From Pseudomonadota bacterium (GTDB lineage Bacteria; Bdellovibrionota_C; UBA2361; OMII01), in NCBI GenBank assembly GCA_027486155.1, contig JAIXPR010000081.1, forward strand, positions 1 through 15,419: a stretch of DNA of 15,419 nt, in the 5' to 3' direction. Positions 6,456 to 12,128 of the stretch are shown here, piece after piece. Numbering within the stretch: the stretch's first letter is position 1; the number at the start of each line of letters is the position of its first letter. The notes below the pieces were generated by a model. That model ran no database searches. It was not told the DNA's origin and was given only the letters and a program-made list of their open reading frames with translations. The position numbers and the translations under genes were made by a program.

Positions 6456-8228
6456 CTAACGCGCTAAAGGAAAATACTCCCTCCATCGCTGATCGACCAA
6501 CCTCGTCGTATCCGGGTGCGTTTCTACCTCCGCCGGGTACCACGGCTTCATACGGGCATCGAGCACGATGGGAGGGGTGAAGGCGACGTGATTACGATGT
6601 ACACCGGTGTGTGCGGCGTGAATATCAGCGGCCGGTTCAAAGCGTGTAAAGGTGGTCCATAAGAACGCGCTCGCGTTCCGTGTAGCGGCCTCGACGTTAT
6701 CCACAAGAACCACAAGCGGCCACTGCCGCAGCGATTCAGCTTGAGCGAGACGAGCTGGGAGCTCCTTAGCGTGGTCGTACGAGTCACCCTCCACCACGAG
6801 GCATCCCGGACAAAATGGAACGGCTTTACGCGCATGCGGCGGTAAGTCTCCGGTAAACTCACGGGGAAGTTGCCGGATGGGCTGGCCGACCCCTACAAGG
6901 AGTCCCTTACTTCCATGGTTCACGCGGGGACCTGCGTAATCCAACGTATCCATCGCGGTATTAGAAAATATCGCCAAATCCTTGGCGAAATCCGCCCGTT
7001 CAAGGATGTACGTCAACACCGCTCGAATGTCGGTGAGATCCATCCGTTTGTCGACGAGTAAGAGAAACTTCGTCAGGGATAACTGTCCCTCGCCCAGTAT
7101 TCTAAATGCCGCCGTTAGGCACTCCCGCGCGTAGCGCTCCTGCACAACGGCCGACGCGAGTGAGTGAAAGCCGGTCTCTCCGTACGACCAGAGATCGATC
7201 ACCTGCGGCATCACGAGTGGGAAGACCGGTGACATCAAACGTTGGAGGTACTCGCCGATGAAATAGTCCTCTTGTCGAGGCTTTCCAACAACGGTAGCCG
7301 GATAGATGGCACCGGGACGACGCACAACTCCTTTGCAGCGAAACACTGGGTAATTGTGTTTAAGAGAATAGTACCCGTAGTGATCGCCGAACGGTCCCTC
7401 GGGTCGCATCTCATTCGGGTCAACCTCTCCTACGAGTGTAAACTCGGCGTTCTCGATAAGAGGATACGGGCCGATAGGATTCTCCATCAACGAGAGTCGC
7501 TCACCGAGAACGAAGGACGCGAAGAGTAGCTCAGGCACATTTTCTGGTAGCGGCGCGATCGCGGAGAGGATTAACGCGGGAGGTCCTCCAACAGTAATAG
7601 TTACCGGGAGCCGGACGCCCATCTCCTTCGCCGCCGCGAGGTGAAATCCCCCACCCTTTCCTATCTGGCAATGCAATCCGGTTGTCTCATCATCGTAGCG
7701 CTGAATGCGATACATGCCGAGGTTATGAATCTTTGTTTGTGGGTGTTCGGTGTACACCAGGGGCAAGGTGATAAAGTGTCCGCCATCCTCTGGCCATAGC
7801 TGAAGGAGAGGAAGACGAGAGAGCTTCGCGGGCTGGTCGATCGTGCATGCGGGATCAAATCGCTTCCGTTTGAGTCCAACCTTGGCGAGGTCAAAGAGGG
7901 TGCGTCGATGCTCCCACAACCGAGCGGGCGTTGGTGGCATCAGCGTATGGGGGAGCGCCGCGACCTCCTTCATCAACTTTTCTGGATATCCGCCAAAGGC
8001 GAGGTCAACCCGCCGAGTGGTGCCAAAGAGATTGGTCACTAAGGGAAAATCCGCCCCGATAACGTTGGTAAAGAGAAGCGCTGGTCCCTGCCGCTCAATA
8101 ACACGTCGATGGATCTCCGCTACCTCGAGGTGCGAGTCGACAGGCGCCGATACCTCGACGAGCTCTCCCTCTTTTCGGAGAAGGTTTACGAATTCTTGAA
8201 TGGAGCGAATAGCTTTTCGTTGCGACAT
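6456..8228 (-). CDS. ubiD: UbiD-family (prenylated-FMN) decarboxylase
   Basis: 590 residues, soluble. UbiD-family enzymes decarboxylate aromatic or unsaturated acids with prenylated FMN made by a UbiX partner. Seen here: an N-terminal FVNLLRKEGELVEVSAPV and GPALLFTNV segment, the cofactor-binding NLGMYRIQ (R174), a GGPPALIL strand, and the catalytic stretch EMRPEGPFGDHYGYY (E277 and D282 in the positions of the family's acidic pair). The C-terminus ends PIVLDARMKPWYP. At 590 residues it is longer than E. coli UbiD and resembles the long group that includes menaquinone (futalosine route) decarboxylases; ubiquinone, menaquinone or another substrate cannot be decided. The gene symbol is family-level only. 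The ATG at 8228 lacks a strong ribosome site; ATGs at 8245 and 8248 are out of frame. Divergent from the crotonase across 59 bp. No ubiX is in the window. Confidence 0.93.
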   Translation of the reverse strand: MSQRKAIRSIQEFVNLLRKEGELVEVSAPVDSHLEVAEIHRRVIERQGPALLFTNVIGADFPLVTNLFGTTRRVDLAFGGYPEKLMKEVAALPHTLMPPTPARLWEHRRTLFDLAKVGLKRKRFDPACTIDQPAKLSRLPLLQLWPEDGGHFITLPLVYTEHPQTKIHNLGMYRIQRYDDETTGLHCQIGKGGGFHLAAAKEMGVRLPVTITVGGPPALILSAIAPLPENVPELLFASFVLGERLSLMENPIGPYPLIENAEFTLVGEVDPNEMRPEGPFGDHYGYYSLKHNYPVFRCKGVVRRPGAIYPATVVGKPRQEDYFIGEYLQRLMSPVFPLVMPQVIDLWSYGETGFHSLASAVVQERYARECLTAAFRILGEGQLSLTKFLLLVDKRMDLTDIRAVLTYILERADFAKDLAIFSNTAMDTLDYAGPRVNHGSKGLLVGVGQPIRQLPREFTGDLPPHARKAVPFCPGCLVVEGDSYDHAKELPARLAQAESLRQWPLVVLVDNVEAATRNASAFLWTTFTRFEPAADIHAAHTGVHRNHVAFTPPIVLDARMKPWYPAEVETHPDTTRLVDQRWREYFPLAR

Positions 8229-8276
8229 ACCGGCTTTCGCAGCATCATACCGAAAGTTGTGAGAAGAGACAGTATT

Positions 8277-8281
8277 AGGAG
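8277..8281 (+). promoter_or_regulatory. Ribosome binding site for the GTG start at 8288
   Basis: AGGAG sits 6 nt before GTG 8288 and fixes this GTG as the start of the crotonase. Confidence 0.6.
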
Positions 8282-8287
8282 ACGCCT

Positions 8288-9070
8288 GTGGCTCTAGTTC
8301 TACGAACGATCGATTCTGAGGGGATTGCGACCCTCACCCTCAATGATGAGGGGAACTTAAACGCCATGAGCGATGAGATGGCTCAGGAATTCGCCGCCAC
8401 AATTCAGGCACTCCAGTCCGAAAAGGCCCTGCGGGCTGTGGTCCTTACCGGAGCGGGCAAAGCGTTCTCCGCCGGTGGACACCTCTCGATGCTTGAGGCC
8501 AAACGCTCGAAATCGCCCGAAGAAAACCGAGTCGGCATGCTCGGTTTTTACAACTCCTTCCTCTGCATGCGCGACCTCAACGTGCCTTTAATCGCGGCGA
8601 TGAACGGAGCGGCGGTCGGCGCCGGCCTGTGCGTCGCCTGTGCCTGCGACTTTCGCGTGGCCTCTGACACGACGAAGCTCGGCTTTACATTCCTCAAGTT
8701 AGGGCTCCATCCAGGCATGGGCGCGACCTATTTCGTACCGCGAATTGTAGGAAGCGGCATGGCTACAGAGCTTCTCCTCACCGGTCGCGTCATTAACGCA
8801 GACGAAGCGCATCGCATCGGAATCGTTTCTCGTGTCTGCCCCGTCGCGGATGTACTGAAGGAAGCTCGCGCAATCGCGACTGAGATACTGAGTTGTGGAC
8901 CCGATGCCACCGCGCAGCTTCTGCAGACGATGCGAGGAGATCCTGCACTTTTGACGAAGGCGCTTGAGCGGGAAGCGGCGTGTCAGAGCGTTAACTACGC
9001 CAGTGCCGAATTCGCCGAAGGGGTCGCGGCGGTGAAAGAGAAGCGCTCAGCACGCTTTACGAAGAGCTAA
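8288..9070 (+). CDS. Enoyl-CoA hydratase/isomerase (crotonase) family protein lacking the classical glutamates
   Basis: 260 residues, the normal crotonase length, starting at a GTG. The oxyanion-hole motifs are present: AFSAGGHL (59-66) and NGAAVGAGL (106-114), followed by the family's PG/TY segment HPGMGATYFVPRIVG (141-155), so it should bind an acyl-CoA thioester. Aligned by eye to rat enoyl-CoA hydratase, the positions of Glu144 and Glu164 hold Cys115 and Phe135, so ordinary enoyl-CoA hydration is doubtful. Isomerase, thioesterase, decarboxylase or another crotonase reaction remains possible. Cys115, Cys118 and Cys120 cluster near the expected active site. It diverges from the UbiD-family gene, which raises but does not prove a shared pathway. 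Its 3' end overlaps the convergent small membrane gene by 24 bp. Confidence 0.92.
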   Translation: MALVLRTIDSEGIATLTLNDEGNLNAMSDEMAQEFAATIQALQSEKALRAVVLTGAGKAFSAGGHLSMLEAKRSKSPEENRVGMLGFYNSFLCMRDLNVPLIAAMNGAAVGAGLCVACACDFRVASDTTKLGFTFLKLGLHPGMGATYFVPRIVGSGMATELLLTGRVINADEAHRIGIVSRVCPVADVLKEARAIATEILSCGPDATAQLLQTMRGDPALLTKALEREAACQSVNYASAEFAEGVAAVKEKRSARFTKS

Positions 9071-9238
9071 CCACGCTCCAACACCGACGATCGCGACGTG
9101 CGAGAAGCTAAACCAAAAGCCACGCCAGTTATCCGTTTCGTACGCTGAAAAGAAAAGCGCGTATGCACACACCAGTACGACTGCTAGGATAACAAGCGTA
9201 ACTTGAGACACATTACGTGATGTCGTTGATTCGTTCAT
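9047..9238 (-). CDS. Small two-helix membrane protein, unknown function
   Basis: 63 residues with two clear hydrophobic helices (about 12-32 and 41-59) joined by a short polar loop containing ETDNW, and a basic C-terminal RKAC. I recognise no family. AGAG-like bases lie a few nt before the ATG. It overlaps the last 24 bp of the convergent crotonase gene. Hydrophobic patterning in this reading supports a real gene, but small size and overlap keep confidence moderate. Confidence 0.55.
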   Translation of the reverse strand: MNESTTSRNVSQVTLVILAVVLVCAYALFFSAYETDNWRGFWFSFSHVAIVGVGAWLALRKAC

Positions 9239-9355
9239 GAGGTCTCTTGTACATCGCTTGAGCGAAATAAAAAACGTAACTGCTCAGCAGCTTTTAAACT
9301 TGTCATTCGAGCTTACCGGGTAAAAACGGCCATTTGGTCGGTCATTCTTTCTTGT

Positions 9356-9384
9356 CATCCCCTGGTCGGGGATGCCCTATTTTT
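9356..9384 (+). terminator. Candidate intrinsic terminator
   Basis: Stem CATCCCC/GGGGATG (9356-9362 with 9368-9374), 5-nt loop TGGTC, followed by CCCTATTTTT. It is oriented for plus-strand transcripts, some 285 bp beyond the crotonase stop. Confidence 0.45.
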
Positions 9385-9409
9385 GCTGAGCGGTTAGTAT
9401 TTTCACCCC

Positions 9410-9443
9410 GCTTTGCTCCGCAAAGCCGCCCCTTACTAGGGGC
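9410..9443. repeat. Two adjacent perfect hairpins
   Basis: GCTTTGC-TCC-GCAAAGC (9410-9426, 7-bp stem) is followed one base later by GCCCCT-TACT-AGGGGC (9428-9443, 6-bp stem). No T-run follows, so they are not simple terminators. Confidence 0.5.
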
Positions 9444-9481
9444 TAACGTTACAGTTGTTGTATGTGCTGAGTAGATACTAA

Positions 9482-9519
9482 AAAACCACGCCGCACTTTT
9501 AAGGGTACGGCTTGGTTTT
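9482..9519 (-). terminator. Bidirectional intrinsic terminator
   Basis: AAAACCA-c-GCCG (9482-9493) pairs with CGGC-t-TGGTTTT (9508-9519), one mismatch, 14-nt loop. On the minus strand the stem is followed by a run of six T, placed about 32 bp after the stop of the 104-residue gene, so it most likely ends that transcript. The plus-strand T-run is shorter. Confidence 0.7.
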
Positions 9520-9551
9520 CGTAAATCGTGAGCGACTAGCTCAATCGAGAT

Positions 9552-9866
9552 TTAGCGAAGCAAGCTCAAACGCTCTTGAATCGCCTCTGGATTTCCTTCG
9601 TATTGGCGTAGGCTCTCTTGGAGGGAGATCGGATCAAGATCCAAGTGAAGCGCTACCCACGCGAAGCTAAATGGTCTCTTTGGCGTGATCTTTCCGAACA
9701 ACCACTGTCGAGCACTGCGCACAACGTGTCGCTCACAATGAGCAGTTCCAAAGGCATCGCAGATAGCTCGTGCCAAAACCGCTGCCAGAAGATTCCGTTC
9801 GGGCTTAACCGGAGAGGATGCTTCGGTATCGTCTTCGGGCAAAAACTTGTTAGCAGAATTGCTCAT
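9552..9866 (-). CDS. Small acidic/helical hypothetical protein
   Basis: 104 residues. An acidic, Ser-rich start (1-22) is followed by NLLAAVLARAICDAF (25-39), RHVVRSARQWLFGK (46-59), PFSFAWVALHLDLDPISLQESL (65-86) and a short last helix. The pattern of a Trp-Leu-Phe segment, FSF and a helix-turn-helix-like LDLDPISLQ matches, from memory, small uncharacterised proteins common in deltaproteobacteria-like genomes; no function is known to me. GGAGA stands about 12 nt before the ATG. A 6-bp-arm inverted repeat 31 bp upstream could be an operator, and a strong terminator follows the stop, so the gene looks like its own transcription unit. No membrane segment. Confidence 0.7.
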   Translation of the reverse strand: MSNSANKFLPEDDTEASSPVKPERNLLAAVLARAICDAFGTAHCERHVVRSARQWLFGKITPKRPFSFAWVALHLDLDPISLQESLRQYEGNPEAIQERLSLLR

Positions 9867-9896
9867 AGGCTACTCAAATCTCCAATGATATAGGCT

Positions 9897-9911
9897 TCTT
9901 ATGGAATAAGA
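9897..9911. promoter_or_regulatory. Inverted repeat TCTTAT-GGA-ATAAGA, candidate operator
   Basis: Perfect 6-bp arms with a 3-bp spacer, about 31 bp upstream of the 104-residue gene's ATG, where a promoter is expected (a TATATC-like -10 lies between it and the start on the minus strand). Confidence 0.35.
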
Positions 9912-10176
9912 GGACGAGAAAAAGAATCACTCGATAAGGAATTATTCTTTGAGAACGTAGGAACGGAAAAAACAAACTTTGAAGTACTAGTGCGTCTTCG
10001 AACCTGATTGCCGAACATCAAGTAGGCCCCCCAAGTCGTACAGCTCGCCTCGGGATGACCCCGACCGCAGCGCTTTTGGACACCCTATCCAGAAGCCCGC
10101 AAGTAGTTGCGCTTGCTCACGATTCCTGGATTCAACTTGTACTCTGGTTGAGATTGGGCGTCAATAGTATTTTTAA

Positions 10177-10191
10177 GTAACTTTAAGTTAC
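10177..10191. promoter_or_regulatory. Inverted repeat GTAACTT-T-AAGTTAC, candidate operator
   Basis: Perfect 7-bp arms around a single central base, about 100 bp upstream of the RRM-S18 start. A one-base spacer cannot form a hairpin, so a dimeric DNA-binding regulator is the likelier reading. Confidence 0.4.
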
Positions 10192-10289
10192 AACAACGTT
10201 TGAATAGAGCGAGGTTATCGCGATGCTCTGTTTGACTTTTCCGCCCCCTAATATTACCTTCTGCCCCTCTAAGAGTTCTAGGAGTATGC

Positions 10290-10856
10290 ATGAATTCCCC
10301 TGTTACCAAAAAGAAGCTTTTCATTAGTAACCTCGACTTCGAAGTGACCAGCGAGCAACTCTCGCAGCTCTTCGAGGAGATCGGACCAACGGTAAGCGTT
10401 GTCGTTGCTTCAGACCGTGAAACCAAGCGTTCAAAGGGTTTCGCGTTCGTAGAGATGGAGCGTGAAGAGGATGCTCGCACAGCTATCGAGACCCTCAACA
10501 ACCGCGCTGTAAACGGACGCCCGATGAAGGTGTGTGAGGACCGCGGCAAGAACGCTGGCCCAGCATCATCCGAAGGCGGAGCAAGTGAGGGTGGACGTAA
10601 GTTCGAGCCCCTTCCTTCGATCCAGAGAATGCAGCTTTTCAAGCGTCGTCGTAAGCTTGATCCCTTCACTGAGGATCCTCGCAAGTCGATCGACTACAAA
10701 GATGTCGCGATGCTTTCAAAGTTTGTCAGCGAGCGTGGTCGTATCCTCTCTCGTCGTTTGACCGGACTCACCGCGTACAATCAACGTAAGGTTTCTAAAG
10801 CTATCAAGCGCGCTCAGAGCCTTGGTCTTATGGCCTTCACGTCGATCCAAGATTAG
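10290..10856 (+). CDS. rpsR: RRM domain fused to ribosomal protein bS18
   Basis: One frame of 188 residues with AGGAG 5 nt before the ATG. Residues 8-84 form an RRM: RNP2 LFISNL (10-15) and RNP1 KGFAFVEM (49-56), so it should bind single-stranded RNA. A Gly/Ser/Glu linker (about 85-110) leads to a complete bS18: FKRRRKLDPF, SIDYKDVAMLSKFVSERGRI, LTGLTAYNQRKVSKAIKRAQ and LMAFTS align end to end with E. coli S18, which sits with bS6 on the 30S platform near the mRNA exit. Arginine codons are 12 CGT, 6 CGC and 1 AGA with no CGA or CGG, as in highly expressed genes and unlike the neighbours. rpsF, ssb and rplI, the usual partners, are absent. It may be the cell's only S18 or a second, specialised copy. 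The inference is that the RRM adds an RNA-contacting arm to the 30S platform. Confidence 0.93.
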   Translation: MNSPVTKKKLFISNLDFEVTSEQLSQLFEEIGPTVSVVVASDRETKRSKGFAFVEMEREEDARTAIETLNNRAVNGRPMKVCEDRGKNAGPASSEGGASEGGRKFEPLPSIQRMQLFKRRRKLDPFTEDPRKSIDYKDVAMLSKFVSERGRILSRRLTGLTAYNQRKVSKAIKRAQSLGLMAFTSIQD

Positions 10857-10880
10857 TTCGACGATAGAACTCTTAGAAAG

Positions 10881-10909
10881 AAAAAGCCGGCCACCGCGCC
10901 GGCTTTTTT
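10881..10909 (+). terminator. Strong intrinsic terminator of the RRM-S18 gene
   Basis: AAAAAGCCGGC (10881-10891) pairs perfectly with GCCGGCTTTTT (10898-10908), loop CACCGC, inside a run of six T. It begins 25 bp after the stop and shows the fusion gene is transcribed apart from what follows. Confidence 0.9.
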
Positions 10910-11052
10910 ATTGCATTCGTAACCATCGAGCGTGTCGAGGGTCTCCTGAGAAACTCACACCCAGCGTAGTACTAAACGCGGCCCCGCGAGTAGCGCCTCA
11001 CTTGGTGGTACTATCTCCCCTCCAACGTCTTCTCATACGGCAGGTAAGCATA

Positions 11053-11391
11053 ATGTCTGGGCTCGCGTTCGTAGTAGCATCCATTCTGCTGGTCATCTTT
11101 CTGCTGATTATCTTTATTCAGCCGGTATGGTCGATACTCGACTGTGTATCGACCTCTCATCGGTCCCACCTGTCGAAGGCCCTCTGGAGTCTCGCAGTCC
11201 TCATCACTTGGTTCGCGGGTAGTTTCGCGTACGGTTATTTCGCGGCGCAGTCCCCAGGCCTCCGACGGCTCACCCTCTTTGGTTTTACGATACTGGGGCT
11301 GTTGCTCACCGCATGGGGCACCGTCATCCTCACGGATCCGGATTTGTCGCGAGTCCTCTGGGAAAGCGGCGTTGCGCGCTCAATACGCTAG
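11053..11391 (+). CDS. Small three-helix membrane protein, unknown function
   Basis: 112 residues from ATG 11053, chosen because AGGT lies 7 nt before it and the protein begins directly with a hydrophobic helix. The frame stays open upstream to 10822, but that part overlaps the RRM-S18 gene end and its terminator. Hydrophobic helices lie at about 4-24, 43-64 and 72-93, with polar loops containing Arg and a short basic-acidic C-terminus (PDLSRVLWESG). Inner-membrane location is likely. I recognise no family and the neighbours give no clue. Confidence 0.65.
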   Translation: MSGLAFVVASILLVIFLLIIFIQPVWSILDCVSTSHRSHLSKALWSLAVLITWFAGSFAYGYFAAQSPGLRRLTLFGFTILGLLLTAWGTVILTDPDLSRVLWESGVARSIR

Positions 11392-11720
11392 AGATACGCG
11401 CGCCCCTGTGCGCAAGTCGTTCCTCGAGAGCTGGCCATCCTAAGCTTTAATGTATTTCGGACATTTTTGAAGTGGTCGTGCTTCGGTCACAAAACTACGC
11501 AGTGAGTTAACAGATGGGGCAACAGCTTTCCCCACGCGCTCGGGCATCTCTTTTCATGTAACGAGCGTAATCCATGATTTTCCGCCGAGGAGAGTGGGAG
11601 CAGGCAGTCAATCATGAGGGAGAGAGTGATGGCACGCCATTTGCTGCTCTCAATTCTTACACACCACTCGTACCTGTGGTTTGCTTACACACGGTAGATG
11701 TTGGGTTAGGAGGTCTTGTC
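11392..11720. other. Intergenic region before the TadE-like gene
   Basis: No gene is supported; a frame open from 11574 into the TadE-like gene has no ribosome site and no domain upstream of 11721. A weak AATGT/ACATT hairpin followed by T residues (11449-11468) could end the membrane-protein transcript, and a 5-bp TGGGG/CCCCA stem lies at 11515-11534. No clear promoter was found. Confidence 0.4.
11708..11714 (+). promoter_or_regulatory. Near-perfect ribosome binding site deciding the 11721 start
   Basis: AGGAGGT lies 6 nt before ATG 11721, far better than anything at the upstream in-frame ATG 11574, and places the start right before the TadE signature. Confidence 0.8.
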
Positions 11721-12119
11721 ATGAGAACCGCACAGCGTTCATCTCAACACGGCAGCGTGTTTGTTGAGGCGGCTATCGTCTCGCCGCTCCTCATCATGCT
11801 CACCGTTTCAATGATGCAGTTTGGATATATCTACGGAGTCCTCGCTAACCTGCGAGGGGCGTCTGCGGTTGCGGCCCGCATGGCTGTGTTAGACACCGCC
11901 AACTCAAACTCCGATGTCTGCCAAGCGGCGAGGAACGCGGTGGCCTCGCTCGTCGACATATCGTTGCTGGATTGCCAAACGAGTCCATCGATTCTACCGG
12001 CAGCCGTTAATTCACCGGTCACAATTACTCTGAGCTATCCGATCCATATTCTGTCGTCAAACTCCGGGCTGGTCCGCGGACCAACCTTCACACTTAGTGC
12101 TCGTACGACCATGCAGTAA
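11721..12119 (+). CDS. TadE-like protein
   Basis: 132 residues. The start carries the TadE signature: Gly at 11, Val-Glu at 15-16, then a single hydrophobic helix with Pro22 (AAIVSPLLIMLTVSMMQFGY, about 17-36). TadE proteins are type IV prepilin-like minor subunits of the Flp/Tad secretion-pilus system, cleaved before the conserved Glu and held in the inner membrane with the remainder outside. The periplasmic part has two Cys (67 and 85) that could form a disulfide. It is followed after 9 bp by a TadG-like gene, clearly one operon. No Tad ATPase, secretin or prepilin peptidase gene is in the window, so whether the pair serves a Tad machine elsewhere is unknown. Confidence 0.82.
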   Translation: MRTAQRSSQHGSVFVEAAIVSPLLIMLTVSMMQFGYIYGVLANLRGASAVAARMAVLDTANSNSDVCQAARNAVASLVDISLLDCQTSPSILPAAVNSPVTITLSYPIHILSSNSGLVRGPTFTLSARTTMQ

Positions 12120-12128
12120 GGTACTTTT

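Larger units (their letters stand above)
9239..9551. other. Hairpin-rich intergenic region
   Basis: No gene is visible. The segment contains four inverted repeats within about 165 bp: 9356-9374, 9410-9426, 9428-9443 and the terminator 9482-9519. The heptamer TGCTGAG occurs at 9384-9390 and 9465-9471 and inverted at 9283-9289, and TGGTCGG occurs twice around 9335-9370. It may be transcribed as a structured 3' region or represent a small REP-like element; neither is established. Confidence 0.5.
9867..10289. other. Divergent regulatory spacer between the 104-residue gene and the RRM-S18 gene
   Basis: No convincing gene. It contains the inverted repeats 9897-9911 and 10177-10191 and a minor 5-bp stem at 10050-10064. 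TTGACT (10232-10237) and TAATAT (10249-10254) resemble -35 and -10 boxes but are only 11 nt apart, so the promoter of the RRM-S18 gene is not clearly resolved. Confidence 0.45.

Noticed and set aside
7235..7529. Frames on both strands inside the UbiD-family gene
   Set aside because: Shadows of a gene with unambiguous family motifs.
9618..9893. 91-codon plus-strand frame
   Set aside because: Antisense to the 104-residue gene and its upstream region; no motif and no ribosome site.
10085..10684. 199-codon minus-strand frame opposite the RRM-S18 gene
   Set aside because: The plus strand encodes unmistakable RRM and S18 sequences; the antisense peptide is Arg/Ser-rich noise.
10822..11052. Upstream extension of the three-helix membrane protein
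   Set aside because: It would overlap the end of the RRM-S18 gene and run through its terminator; ATG 11053 has a proper ribosome site.
11574..11720. Upstream extension of the TadE-like protein
   Set aside because: AGGAGGT before ATG 11721 and the TadE signature right after it fix the shorter start.
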